A stretch of DNA of 64,000 nucleotides from Agrostemma githago (taxonomy: Eukaryota > Streptophyta > Magnoliopsida > Caryophyllales > Caryophyllaceae), in the NCBI GenBank assembly GCA_958450325.1, contig OY288242.1, forward strand, positions 558,001-622,000, read 5' to 3'. Below, in pieces: positions 34,741 to 48,200 of the stretch. Under the pieces are notes generated by a model. It saw only the letters and a list, made by a program, of their open reading frames with translations. It was not told where the DNA came from and did not search any database. The position numbers and the translations under genes are program-made. Each line of letters starts with the position of its first letter. Position 1 is the first letter of the stretch.

Positions 34741-36382
34741 TCAGTAGTGATTCTGCAGATGCATATACCCATCAAGCATCCTGTTATTCATGATAGCCTG
34801 CATATTCTGAGGATTTGCCCGAAGCCATGATCCACCATAAGGATGATTCTGGTTATACTGGGACCCCAACAGATTTGCCTGCTGCTGCTGCAGCTGCTGC
34901 GGATATCCATATCCTGATGGTCCACACGGGTAATTTGGGAATTGCTGGAAATTGTTTTTGACGGCCGCTCCAAAATCATACCCTTGGTGATGATGATCCT
35001 GAATCGCCATCATCTGCATCATGCTGTTAATGTCGTTCGAGTAATTTCCAGGTATACCCTTGATCAAATTTTCCGCTTCCCTAGGATCCAGTACCATACC
35101 CTGTTGCAGGTTCCCCCCTTGACCATACCCCCAGGGCCCGCTTTCGGTCTCTATGACCGCGAGTGGGTTAGGGTTCATAACCAGTTGGTCTCTGTTCTTG
35201 ATTTTCCTTTGATTGTTGTTGTTGTTGTCTTGTTGCTTGGATTTCTGAGGCCAAAGCTCTGCTTGTTTTCCTGATCTCATTAGTTTCTTGATCACAGCTG
35301 ACGGCTCCACGATTCCTTGAACTATCACCTTCTGTTGTTCCGCGTCTATGCTCACCATGTAAACACCTGACCCGACCCATAAAAACCCGTCACTAGATTT
35401 TCAGAGATTATTAGTAAAACAACAAAATAGTTTTAACTCAAGTTAAAACATTGTACTCCTGAATCCTGAAACATTAAAGTGAACTTTACATAAAGGAAAC
35501 CTGTCTTACTCCCACTGATCACTGCAAATGTCTGATGAACTGTATTTTACACAGTTCCACGCCTAAATCTTTTTTGTTAAAGACAATGCAAAAAAAATAA
35601 AGTTAACCTTCATAAGTTTCGTGACACATAGATTCACCAAGGGTGTTGCGTGTTGGACGCGGCTATTTTGTGAAAAAGTTTTGTATTTTAGGCTTAAGCG
35701 AACTATTCAAAACCCATTCCGTCATAACTCATAATGTTGTAACACAAATTCTTGTGTGTGACGGAAATATCTGTATGTTGTGGTAAATGTTGAACGACAA
35801 ATTCTAGGGATAGATGGTCAAAGTCAAAGAGGAAGTGGAAATAATTTTGTTTGACAGAGTAACTTACTTAGATGTAAAAATGGGGTAACAAAGTTACTTT
35901 GTTTGATAATTTTGTATGTATATGTATATGGTTTTCACTTTTCGGTAAATTTGCATGTGTTTGGTTTTACATAAGAGTTTCACTACTGTCTACTCTACTG
36001 TCGGTCTTTTGTGCATGTTCTTGGTTTATGCTGTTGGATTTAGCAAATGTATAATAACTTTAGACCACTCCCAAGCAAACCAAAGTCATGGAAGACCCAA
36101 TTATCGTGACCTTTTGCTTGAGGGTAGTCTTAGGAAAGGAAGGCAAACCTTCAATCTTGTTTAGGATCTTCTTCACTTTTCGTTGACAGCCTTCGCAATT
36201 CACATTCACTTTGAGAACAAAAGTCTGTAATTAAAACAAAACAGAGACAAACATCAAAAACTAGTTGATATACTCAAGCTAAGCTAAGGATGATGTTCCA
36301 ACTGTAAACAAATTTAAAAAAGGTTGACAACCTCAATGTTCACCATTGGTTGTTGTTCCTGCTGCTGCTGCTGCTGCTGCAT
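34741..36382 (-). CDS. Heavy-metal-associated (HMA) domain protein, HPP type, three exons
   Basis: Exons on the minus strand: 36332-36382 (17 codons), 36149-36224, 34741-35366, totalling 250 residues. The first exon starts with a Gln run (MQQQQQQQEQQ). The HMA domain spans about residues 17-85: ETFVLKVNVNCEGCQRKV with the metal-binding CxxC at residues 27-30, then VYMVSIDAEQQKVIVQGIVE and a KQAELW end. The remaining about 165 residues are Asn/Gln/Gly/Tyr-rich and disordered (QPQQLQQQQ-like, YNQNHPYGG). The C-terminus HLQNHY has no CaaX box, so this is HPP and not isoprenylated HIPP. Proposed role: metal binding or metal-dependent signalling, known for the family only. A TATTTAT box lies about 105 bp upstream (36486-36494), directly beside a MITE. 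Confidence 0.88.
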
Positions 36383-36485
36383 TGTTGAATGTTGAGAGTG
36401 AAGAAAAATATGTGTATGGACTATGGAGGCTTGTGTGGGAAGGGAGTGAGGGAGTGTAAGAGAAGGTGGAGAAGTGTGGTTGGGG

Positions 36486-36494
36486 GATAAATAG
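36486..36494 (-). promoter_or_regulatory. TATA box of the HMA gene
   Basis: Minus-strand CTATTTATC about 105 bp before the ATG at 36382. The family I MITE begins about 10 bp further upstream, so the core promoter abuts a transposon. Confidence 0.5.
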
Positions 36495-36502
36495 TGAACA
36501 AG

Positions 36503-36680
36503 TACTCTTCTGACGAAGGAATCCGTCATTTTGTTATAACGTGTCAAATACTTCTCATTGAAAATAGTAAAATACTACAACTTATGTGCTTTGTTACGTG
36601 CTTTGTAGTGTTTTGTTTTTTTTATGTAAACGGGTCGTATTTGATCTGTTATAAGAAAGTGACGGATAATTATGATGTTG
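36503..36680. mobile_element. MITE, TGACGGATAT family (I), in the HMA gene promoter
   Basis: The left arm has CTGACGAAGGAATCCGTCAT and AACGTGTCAAATACTT. The right arm has GTATTTGATCTGTTATAAG and GTGACGGATAATTA. The arms are inverted relative to each other. Confidence 0.6.
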
Positions 36681-36720
36681 ACTAAAGGGGGTCAGAGTTA
36701 TTTTTGTGGGAGGAACAGTA

Positions 36721-36755
36721 GAGGAAGAGGAAGAGACAGAGACAGAGACAGAGAC
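36721..36755. repeat. GA-rich microsatellite with (GACAGA)n
   Basis: GAGGAAGAG followed by about four GAGACA units. Confidence 0.7.
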
Positions 36756-37379
36756 ATGGTGCAGGAATGAAGAGTACACTCTTTCCTCGTGAGGGTCAAA
36801 TCATTGTATCCTTTCTCATACTTGATTTGGTATTGTCTTTTGCTTCATTATTTTTTCCTACTTCGCCCCCTCTTTGGATCTTCTCCACTCTCTCCTCCCA
36901 CCCAATTCACATGTCCTTTGTTTTCTCCAATACATTTCTCCTAAGTTAAATTCAAATAACCGTGAGATCGTCTTGCAGGAGAGTTTGGGTCGGGTTAGGT
37001 CGAGTCAATTAAGGTTGGGAGTCAAAGTTCGGGTCTTAGATTTTGAGTCTAGTATGGATCATGTCAATTTTTCACCGTCTAGCAATAATCGAACCGGGAC
37101 ATGTTAATATAATAGGAGTAATATCTAGTGTGCAATGACAAAAATGAACCTTTCTTGGGATGGGTTTGATAGACCGATAACAAAAATTAACAAATTTCTT
37201 TATATACTAGTTGTCGTGATTGTGTTCAATCTGTCCAATTACGACATTTACGGCCTTAAACAGGTCCATTAGGCGTGGTGTACGGAACTCAAGAATTGTC
37301 TCTTCAATGTCGGCTTTACTAATGTGATTTCTGACACGTCTCTCTTTTGTTTTCACACTAACGCAACTATATTTGTGTT

Positions 37380-37735
37380 GGTTTATGTGAATGACATGCA
37401 TAATTGTTATTACAAGCTCATTATCTAACTCTATCGACTCATTCATCACAGTCTCAGCAAAATGGTCGTTCTCACTCATCAAAGATCTCGGACCTTTATC
37501 ATATGTCTTAGCGTTGGGGTTATTCCAATCGCGACCGACCTGTTCCTCAACCAACACCGATACACCTTGGACCCCCTTCAACGAGCCAAGATGATCGATG
37601 CCAACACCGCTCCCACTCCACTTGATCCCTCGGCCAAACTATCTTTAACGAGACTCGACATTGCCTTCACAGCGAACAAACTCTCACAATTCATGCACAA
37701 ACCTACCGATAATCACTGGAAAGTTAGTTTTAATT
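37380..37735 (+). pseudogene. Ty1/Copia reverse-transcriptase remnant
   Basis: Two plus-strand frames together match the C-terminal part of Copia reverse transcriptase. One is around 37470-37550 (KDLGPLSY, GVIPIATDLFLNQHRYTLD). The other continues as LQRAKMIDANTAPTPLDPSAKLSL and TRLDIAFTANKLSQFMHKPTDNHWK. Frame changes near 37500-37545 and a missing block between SLT and RLDIAF show it is dead. No LTRs were recognised around it. Confidence 0.8.
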
Positions 37736-37739
37736 AATT

Positions 37740-38297
37740 ACGAAGTAAAATGTAAACGTAATCAACAGTCGAAACATGCAGGGTGTTGATAAAAGTGATT
37801 AATAAGTGGGTTTGTCTGACATTGGCTATTGGCTTGGTCTTTGCTTGTATAGGAACTAACTTGTGGCATATTTTGTGACATAGACTTGTGATGCAATTAG
37901 TCTTAGTACTAGTAATAATACTCTTTATTCCTTATGTCTATTAGGCCGAACTTCATAGCTTAAGAGCATTTGGTGGCCTTAATTATGCAGCTATGTATGT
38001 GCCTATGCCTATCAATGAACCATCAGCAGTTCATGTCAATACTGCCTTTATGTCACTTTAGGATGCACATAACATAACTATGAAATCTTGTTTAAACTTC
38101 TAGGATACTTCTTACTTGTGACGGATATATCCGTCAGATCATCACAAGGTTATAACGGGTCAAGTAGGTTGGAAATGACAAAAACACATGGTGTCGATAG
38201 GTTTATGATGCCTATCTCTGTCTTAAACAAGAATATGTGAAACTTCTCATGCAAAAAGGGGTAGATAATAAGACTACAAGGGTATAAGACAAGAGAC
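37740..38297. other. Intergenic, no gene seen
   Basis: A partial TGACGGATATATCCGTCA repeat lies at about 38113. Nothing else is supported. Confidence 0.4.
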
Positions 38298-38302
38298 ATA
38301 TA

Positions 38303-38500
38303 GTGGCACCCAAGTCCAAGTGACGGATTGGTAAAAAATATTATCGGTGTCAAATGGGTAAAAAAAAGTGGCATTCAAGTCTAAGGGAGAAATTGGTAAA
38401 ATAATGTAATCGGTGTCAAATCGGTAAAAAAAGTGATACTCGATCGACAAATTGGTAAAATACATCATCGGTGACAAATTGTTAAAAAAAACTACTCGTA
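38303..38500. repeat. 65-bp minisatellite, three units
   Basis: Units start at 38303, 38368 and 38433, a constant 65-bp spacing. Each reads GTGGCA..CAAGTC.., then ATTGGTAAAA, ATCGGTGTCAAAT and a TAAAAAAA run. A decayed fourth unit may continue to about 38530. Confidence 0.8.
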
Positions 38501-38962
38501 ATATAATCGATGTAAAACTAGATTATAAATTATTAATGGTCGTAAAATAAGTTACCTAGATTTTTGGGTCGGTCTAGAATTTTTTTACAAAGTACTTCGT
38601 ATATCAATATTGTCAAATAAGTTCGTGTTTACAGTTCCTACGATACAGTGTAAAAAACGTATCTCCATGACTCCGTGTCAAATTGGTCAAAAAAAATGAC
38701 CCAAAACATAAAGACATGTCGAAACTCGACCTGACCCATTTTCTCGCCTCATGACCCATTTAACCCGAACCCAAAAAGACTCGTTAATTTAGGCCCAAAA
38801 TCCGACCCGTTGTCTCGACCCGTATTCTAAACCGACCCGTCAAGTAATGTAACTTAAGTATCAAGTCAAGAAATGAGCATTACTAATAGTGTGTGAGTTA
38901 AGTGAAGTAGGAAGGAGTACGGAAACGAAGCGGACGAAAACTGGGAATCAAAAGCTTCATCA

Positions 38963-39013
38963 ATGGCTTCCTCTCTCTGGTCTCAACTCTCAACTTTCTA
39001 TATCCTCTCTTGA
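38963..39013 (+). promoter_or_regulatory. Upstream ORF (16 codons) in the UPF2 leader
   Basis: ATGGCTTCCTCTCTCTGG... runs 16 codons to TGA at 39011-39013, about 280 bp before the UPF2 ATG. A probable 5' UTR intron (39150-39277, GAG|GTTTGT...GCAG|AAGG) lies between. It counts as a uORF only if transcription starts upstream of 38963, which I cannot see. Confidence 0.4.
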
Positions 39014-39296
39014 TTTCTCCATTATCTGTTTCTTAACGACCTTAACGACGTCGTTTTCGCCATAATTCTGATTTACTTTTGTGTTTCTTTATTAATTTGA
39101 ATTTCCTCCTTAATTCACTTTCGGCGTTGAATCAGGTTCATTATTCGAGGTTTGTTACTGGTGTATCGGAAATCTGTGCAACTGATTTTAGGTTTTCGTA
39201 CGAGTTGATGATAATGTGACGATGATGATGATGATGGTGTTTGATTATGATTAGGGTTTATGGTTGTGGTGTTGCAGAAGGTTAGGTGTAGTTGAT

Positions 39297-42200
39297 ATGG
39301 AACAGCAACGAGATGAATGCTGCCGCAGTGACGGTGAACAGAAGCGAAATGATGAGGTAATTATTCATTCAATGTCTGTAATTTTGGGGAATTGCGGTTG
39401 ATGCTCTGATGGTGGTTGATCAACTTAGATAAGGAGGTTTTCGGTACGATTTAGGCCGGAAATGTTAGTTGTTGTTTTGTTGAGTACGACATTTCGCTGT
39501 GATTTAGGCCGGAATCTGTTGCATTATGAGTTATGTAACTTTAGGGATTAGTGGTGGTTCACTGGCATTTTGCTCGATTCTTTACGTTTCCAGTTTTCGT
39601 GAGTCTGAGTAAATAGAGCTGCAGATGTATTCTTAACCAAATGCGAAGTTCAATCCATTCCTTGTTCATGTGTAGAGAGCAAATGTAAAGAGACAAATGG
39701 AATCAAGAGAGAAATAATTCAAAGTTGGAGTACTTTTGGTAGAATGATATATCGAGTACTCGATATCTAATAGTTAGTGTACCATAATTTTGAAGGATAG
39801 TGGCTGTATTGTCTTAAGAAGAAAAGTATTTGGGTTTTGCTATCTTGCTATGTTTTCGATATTGCTGTAATTGAGGCCTTCTTCTTTTGTCACCTTGCTT
39901 CTGGTTGGAGTATTCTCAAGTAAAATTGTCAAGTAAGATTGAAGTGATGTGTCCACTTCGGTATTTATCTTCTTACGTTTTGACCAGTGTTCAGCGTATG
40001 ATTTGCGAAAATAGAAAACCCCTTTGCGTAGATGTGCCAGAGCGTTTTGAAAACCTTGGTCAGTCATCTCTAGAACTCCCTAAAACAGAGTTAGCAGTGT
40101 TTTGTGAAGTGACTAATTAAAGATATGCTAACGGTCTTGTTTGAATAATTTTTTTATCATTTTTTGGTTGTGTTGTTTTGGGGGACTACAGGAAGCTGCT
40201 GCTCACATTGAGGAATTGAAAAAGTTGATCGAGGCAAAGATGACTCTACGTCAAAGTAATTTGAAACCCCAAAGACCCGGTAAGTTATTGTGTTCTTCAA
40301 CGTTCACACTGGCTTAAGGCTCTCATGTATCTCGCAAAATGGCTGTCACATCTTGATCTATCTGATAAGAAGAATCAGATCACTGTGCATATTACTTCAT
40401 GTTTTTTGCATGTGAGCTTGTCAAACCTGGAATCGTGTTGTAAACACCTGTATCAGATCATTAGTTTGTATTTTGGTGCTTATGTTTCGAGTTGTTGATC
40501 CTGGTTTATTCTTTCTTGAAGATCCCACTTTCCTGAGGACATTGGATTCTAGCATCAAACGCAACACTGCTGTTATTAAAAAGCTCAAGCAGATAACGGA
40601 AGAATCACGAGAAGCCTTGATGAATGAGCTGCGAGGTGTCAATATGAGCAAGTTTGTGACTGAGGCAGTCACAGTTATATGTGAAGCCAAGCTTAAAAGC
40701 TCAGATATACAGGCTGCCGTTCAGGTAGCTTGTTTGCTTCCGTTCTCATATATGCAATGAAAATTTTAAAATGGTCAGTTATGAATATCTCTGGTGGCAT
40801 GTGGACTTGTTAGCTAGTTTATTTTCGAAGTAACCTTCACCTTGCAGTTTGCTTTATGGGTTTCAATGTTTGCACTTAATTTTATATAGAAGTTATGCTA
40901 TGATACCACATGCTGTTTGTGTTGAATTATGGATTGCATCTCCTTTTCCAATACAGCCCTTATGTTGTAGACTTATCTTTTTTAACTGCCTAAAAATATC
41001 ACGTTTTCCGAGGAGTGAAGGTCAATAATGGCAGCAAGAGGGGTGGTAGAGGTGTTTATAGTGCTTCCTTTTTGCCGGCATCTTCTTTTGGTCTCTTTGA
41101 CATTGCAGTATCTAATATGATGAACTTTGGACAGATATGTTCCTTGCTCCATCAAAGATACCCAGATTTCTCGTCAAGCCTTAGCCAAGGTTTTTTGAAG
41201 GTGTTCTTGCCTGGAAAGGTATTCGAAGATTTGGAGATGGATAAAAACTCAAAGGCCATGAAGAAGAGATGCATGCTAAAGCTTCTGTTGGAATTATATT
41301 TTGTTGGAGTTATCAATGACAACAGTATTTTGGTTAATATCATTAAAGATCTTGCTAGTGCTGAACACTTGAAGGACCCAGATATTACTCAGGGCAATCT
41401 GTCACTTCTGGCTACTTTTGCTCGGCAAGGAAGAGCCTTTTTAGGGCTTCCGTCATCCGGACCAGAATTTCATGAAGAAGTAGGCTTCGTTCTTGTCTTA
41501 TGTTTTATCTTTTTGAAGCTGACTTTGCTATTCTGGATTAGAATATTATAATGTTACAAATGTGGGTTGGTTAATGTCTACTGGTTCAGTTGGGGCTAAA
41601 TACTGCATTTGAAACTTTGATGGGTTAGAGGTTAAGAGTCGAAGACTGAAACTTAGGGAAGAGATTTTTTTGCATGAGGTTACCTGTTAACTTGATTCCT
41701 GTTTTCTAATATGCGAATGACTGAAGGCCTTTAGTTTAGCATGCAGTGTTTTACAGCTCCCCAATACTAGTTCTTTTGGGAATACGGTTTTCTAGATTTT
41801 ATAATGCTTCCCTCTGAGCTGGGAAAGATAGAGGAGCGAGTTTGGCTTCTCCATTTAGAATGCGTACATGCAAACCTCTTAGACAATACCATCTAAGATG
41901 GATTGGATTCAAGACATGTTAATAAGAGGAGATGGTAGGTTCCTCTTATTAAGAGGACAAATCAGCATGGCTATTTAGGTTAACAAGAAACAGTGGCATC
42001 ATACCATTATGCAAGGAAAGACGTAGGTAGAATATTTTGGTGGCTATTTAGTGCAATTATTCTTGAGCTGTGTGGTTTGAGACTAAAAGGAGTGCAGTTT
42101 TAATTTTATCTGGTTACTCATCCTATTCTTATAGGTAGGACTGTAGGAGGCGTGAAGGATTGGAGCTTCATGATAAGTACACAACTATTTTATAGCTTCC

Positions 42201-45200
42201 TTGCAAAATCATAACACTCTAGAAAGTAATGTGGTTCTTTTTTCGTATTTCATGTTTTTGAAATTTCTTTCAGAGGTGAGTGCTTTAAGGATCAAGGTGA
42301 CAATCGATTTTAGGTGTCGCACTGTCTTGTATATTTCTGGAGCAACTATTAACTGAGTACTATTTTAGCACCTGTTAATTATTATTATTTTTGTATTCTG
42401 CGCTTTGCTGATGCGTTGCTACTATTGCAGTTTTTCAGGGATCTTGGTATCACAGTTGATGAGAAGAAATTTTTCAAGAAGGTGGTTGTTGATTACTATG
42501 GTACCATTGCTGAAGTTCTACAGGCCGAGCATGCTGTAAGTTCTGAAATATTTGGAAATCAGTTTCCGTCTTTTACCTTGACACATGTAGACTTGATTTA
42601 TTTCTTCTCTAATTATTTTCACCTTATAGGACTTGCTTGGAATGGCAATTATTACGGGAGTAATGGAGCTAAAATGCACTAGAAAATGAAGGAGAGTAGT
42701 GATGGTGGTAGGTAGAGATGAAGAAAATGAGAGCAACTTGGCCTCTTTAGGGGGAATAGTTATCTACCTCCCCTCCTAAGTAATGCATTACCCCATATGG
42801 GGATAATAGCTCCTTTCACACGTTCTCTATACACCATAAACTACTACCACTAACCACCAATCTCTTTTATTTTCTTCTCATTTCAAGCTCTATTACTTCC
42901 TGATAGATGAACCATTACAGCCAAATCTCTAAGGTGATGGTTGTGGCTCTACTATTATATTTATATCCTATTACTTCCCTAATATTACCTCCATTCGAAG
43001 TGGGCCCCTAGTGTTATTTTTCCCTTATTTTTTTCTTTCTGTTGATGTGCGTGTGTGCATGCATGTGTTTTCTCTTACTTCTATCATTTTTTCGTACATA
43101 GTCATGCTCTGAATGGAGGCAGTATCTTCTTTTTAGTGAGTGTACCCAAACTGTCTTGAAAAGAACTTTTATTGTTCATTTTTGGCTAATTTTCCTTTTT
43201 GTTTATTTCTAATACTGGTATATATGTTCTATGAATCTTATGGTTAGTCTCTTCACCATTTGGAGCATGAGAATGTTAAAATTCTGAATTCTAGAGGGGA
43301 GCTAAATGATGACGGTGCATCTTCGTATGAGAAGCAGCGAAAGTCTTATGATAATATGTATCGGGGTGTCTCATAGTAAGTTCCTTGCTTAGTTTATATT
43401 GCAGATTTGCAGCCAAAATTAGTTTTTATATATACGTCTTTGTTTTAGTGGTTCTCTTGACTTTCCATTTTGTTTGATTTCTCTTCAATAATTTATTATC
43501 AGCTTGGCTGAAGCCCTTGATATGCAACCTCCGGTGATGCCCGGGGATGGCCATACTACGAGGGTGACAACTGGTGGTGATTTAGCGTCTTCTGCCACTG
43601 GGATTGAATCCTCCATTGTTGAGCCATTGTGGGATGACGATGAAACACGGAGCTTCTATGAATGCTTGCCAGACATTAGGTTTGGTTTTTTTTTTCTATT
43701 GCTCAATGTATATTCACATCACCATATGTACGGTTCTCTAAAAAGGGCTGAGATATTTGATTCCTTACCCAGAAAAGACTAAATGTTGAGCTTTAAGAGG
43801 GAAAATAACAAGCTGTTTCTCTACTGTAATCATTAGTGCCACTCATGTTTAGTACCAACTTCTCCAGAGCACTTGTTCCAGCTGTTCTGTTAGGTGAAAC
43901 CAAGTCCAAGGGCAATGAGCAACTAACAAAGATTCACGAACAATCACATGTAAGGTTTTGTTTATTTATAAACACAGCTCTTTTTGGGTGAAATGTAATC
44001 ATGTGCCACAAAATGGCTAGTAGTACAGTGGGTTTTTTTTGTTAGTAGTGTACAATGTCCATATAGAAAAGTGCAGTTCTGATTACTTCTGAATAGGTCT
44101 AGAAAAAGTGGCATTGAGATGTGCAGAGTAATTTCTGCTCTCAAATCTTCTGAGACTATTGAGAGCTGGGAAGAGGATGGATCCCATGGAGTTTTGTTGT
44201 AGTCATGCTATACAATCTGCATACATGTAGCAGGGTCTCATAGATGTTCCTTTGGCGTCTTATATTTTACATTTGTATTTAAATGGCATGGCTGTGCAAA
44301 TTCTTTCTGAATTGTGTGCTAAACAAGTGTTTTTTTTGCCTTCCCTTCTCTTACTCTTTAGTATTGATTACTTGGTTATTATTGATCAGGATATTGCTAC
44401 AGAATATGAGAGCAGCCAGACAGCTGAGGTCATTGTTGAACCCCCTTCAAACTCTGGAGTTTTGCAGGATGGTGAAACAAATGAGAAAGGGTGTGATGAA
44501 GATGGGAAAGGAGATGAGATAGATGATACAGAAAACGAAAAAGATGCTGAGAAAGATAAGGGGAAAGAAAAAATGATGGATAAGAAGGGAGGAAAAGAAA
44601 AGGGGAAAAAGGGGAAAAAGCGTAAGGCTAAAAAGGGTGCTAATGCGACCAATTTGGAAGCTCTTTTGCAGCGTCTTCCTCGTTGTGTCAGTCGAGATCT
44701 TATCGATCAATTATCTGTACGTCTTTTGGTGTATCTTAGAATTGGTTGTTGGCTCTTTATACTTCTTGTAGTTCATTCTGGATTGCGCTTAAGAAAAGAG
44801 GCTTGTTTAATTGTATATTTTCCAGGTAGAATTTTGCTATTTGAACTCAAAGTTTAGTCGGAAAAAGCTTGTTAGGGCATTGTTCAATGTCCCCAGGACT
44901 TCCCTTGAATTGCTACCATACTACTCGCGCATGGTTGGCACGCTGTCAACCTCTATGAGGGGTATTTCCTTGATGCTCTTGCAGTTGTTGGAAGAGGAGT
45001 TTCATTTCTTAACTAACAAGAAGGTTAGTCTTGCGATTTAAATGTCTTTTATCTGCATTGTTAGTTGTTACCTTCTTTACCCTGTTTTTTGGTTACATTT
45101 TGACCACCAATGTAGCTGATACTAATTATGATTTGTGATTTGGTAACCTCAGGACCAAATAAACATTGAAACAAAGATCAAGAATATCAGGTTCATTGGA

Positions 45201-48200
45201 GAACTGTGCAAATTTAGAATTGCTCCAGCTAGCCTTGTATTTAGCTGTTTAAAGGTATGATGATGTATAGATTTTGGATCGCTGTAGTAGTCAACGCTAT
45301 GGATTGTTTCAGTATAGGAGTTCAGTCAAATTTTAATGTTTGTGGAAGGTTAAGTTTGGGTCAATAGTACTGCTTTGGAATTAAATTGTACTCTTTGGCT
45401 TCACGTTTTTCTAAGAGGTCTATCAACCCTCAGATGGATGAAATTTTTATAATTGTCAATAAAAATGAATACTCTATATGATTTGTGTATGCTCTGAAAT
45501 AAGTTTGCAGTTTTATTCACACGTTTCAGTTTTCTTTTCCAGATTTGTCTCGATGATTTTTCCCACCATAACATAGATGTGGCTTGCAATCTTTTGGAGA
45601 CATGCGGGAGGTTTTTGTACCGCTCTCCTGAGACAAGTGTACGCATGGGTAACATGTTGGAGATTCTTAAGCGCTTGAAAAATGTGAAGAATTTGGATCC
45701 TCGTCATAGTACTCTTGTTGAAAATGCTTATTATTTGTGCAAACCTCGTGAAAGACATGCGCGGATCTCTAAAGTACGCCCTCCATTGCATCAGGTATGG
45801 TTTTTTAAGAATTTGTCTCCTTGTTTTTTCTCCTGTTTATTTGCTTAATGATGTTGCTGATAGAGTACATCTGTTTGGTAACTGCAGTATATAAGAAAGC
45901 TGTTATTTTCAGACCTTGACGAGTCGACAATTGAGCATGTGCTTAGACAGCTTTGCAAATTGCCTTGGAGTGAATGTGAGCCATATTTGTTGAAATGCTT
46001 TTTGAAGGTTCACAGGGGAAAATATGGGCATATTCATCTTATCGCATCTCTAGCGGCTGGCCTCAGTTGCTATCATGATAATTTTACAGTTGCTGTTGTT
46101 GATGAGGTATTTAAATTATTTACATGCAATTTGAATAGCTGTTTTGTTTTGTTGTGTTGTGTAGCATCTTCTTTGTAAGTGCCAGATTCCTCAATTTTTT
46201 GTTTTGAATTTTTCTGTGCTGTTGACAAAAAAAATTGGTGCACCTCAAATGAATGTATAATACATCTTTTGCCATGTCTGGTTGCCAGTTACTGGGTCAT
46301 ATTTAACCGGATAGAAATACTTGACACTATAAAAAGAACTGGATAGAAGTATGTGAGTGACTATAAAAGATGCAATAATGTACATTATGAAATACGAATC
46401 GTATCTACTGTCTTTTCGTTTCTTCTACGGAGTGTATGTTTTGTTACTTGGGTGTCAGGTTTTGGAGGAGATTAGAACGGGATTAGAAATGAACGACTAT
46501 GGGATGCAGCAACGACGTCTCGCTCACATGCGTTTCTTAGGGGAGCTATACAACTGTGAACTTGTGGACTCATCAGTTATCTTTGAGACTCTCTACTTGA
46601 TCGTTGTTTTTGGCCATGGTAGAGCTGAGGTATAATCCTTGAGCTCAACTGTTAGATGTTTACTTTTTGACAAAATGAAAATCTTTATTGATGCCTAAAA
46701 ACACAAAATACAGTTAGAAGCCAGCGACAAAGTCATAGAATTCAAATGTACTCAGAGTATGCCTCTTTTATTTCCTTGACAAATACTCGTATGACATATG
46801 TTGAGTTTGAGGAGATGTTCAAGTGCTATCTTTAACAGAATATAGTTTTGTATCGTCATTCACAAAGTACCTGTGATGACTCAGTCTCGACAGTCTTATT
46901 TTGGCATTACCTCAGCAATGTATGGATCATTAGAGAAATATTCCGGGAATAGTTGTGGTGTCCAGGTGTACATGGATAGAATTTCCCTCTGTTTCTACCA
47001 TGAAACTTCATTTCTAATAGTCTTCTTTCATCAGCAATGTGCTCTAGACCCGCCAGAGGATTGCTTCCGTATCAGAATGGTGATGATACTTCTAGAGACC
47101 TGTGGACATGCTTTTGATCAAGGTTCCTCCAGAACAAAACTTGATCGATTTCTGATACATTTCCAGCGGTATACTTTAAGCAAGGGTGCCCTTCCACTTG
47201 ATGTTGAGTTTGATTTACAGGTGCCCTTGACCCCTCTTCCCTTCCTTTTACTGTATGCCTGTAATGACAATGTATGCTGGTTTATCATTCTTCAGACATT
47301 TGATATTTGGAATTCTTACAAAATCTGTGCCTTTATAAAAAAAATTGATGAGCCGCGGACATGACTCACATGAGGCAATGGATTTGTCTCAGTGTTGTGC
47401 GCCTTTGCGGTGTGCCAATATTGGACTTGACAAACAGGTCATCCAAGTCGGGTCACTTTTTCCATGTCCACATCCATTTCTATTGGATCTCGTGAAAAGC
47501 AATCTTTTTTAATTCTGGTTGGTTTTTTAGTTCGAGTTTTGAAACTTTTTTATTTATTATTTATTATTTATTATTTTTTAATGGAGACAACTTGACGATT
47601 TCAGATAATGATTTAGGTTAGCCGACCCCAAATCTTTTTGTATACTGTTACTGCTTTATATATACATCATCTATTGTATTTTTCAGGATCTATTTGCATA
47701 TCTTCGACCAAATATGACACATTATATGTCCATTGGAGAAGTTGACACAGCTCTTGACGAACTAGAGAAGCAAGATGTCAAGGCCAGGTATGAGAGGCAA
47801 TTCGATATGCAGAAACATTCTAACAGCATAAAACAAACCAGTATTGCCAATGAGCAAAGCTTGTCAAATAGCAATGTCATCAGGGATATTGAAACTGACT
47901 CCGGGAGTGGTGGCTCAGTTGGACCTAACGCTCATGGCTGCAACGATGACATGAACGATGACCATGACGAGGCAGGGAGTGAGTCTGAGAATGCTAATGA
48001 TGTTGGCGATAAAGAAACACTGGGACCCACCTCGGTTGGAGATAAGGAAACCCAATTTAGACAAAAGGCACTAAATTTAGACCTCAAAGAAGAAGACGAA
48101 TTTGATCGAGAGCTCAAGGCTCTTGTGCAAGAGAGCTTGGAATCTCGAAAACTTGAGTTGTGGTCTCGGCCCACACTAGACATAACAATCCCAATGAGTG

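Noticed and set aside
37207..37581. 124-codon minus-strand ORF
   Set aside because: It is antisense to the Copia reverse-transcriptase remnant, whose plus-strand motifs are clear.
44386..44710. Antisense ORFs over UPF2 exon 9
   Set aside because: They are shadows of the Lys/Glu-rich coding strand (Phe/Ser-rich on the reverse) and lie inside a confident exon.
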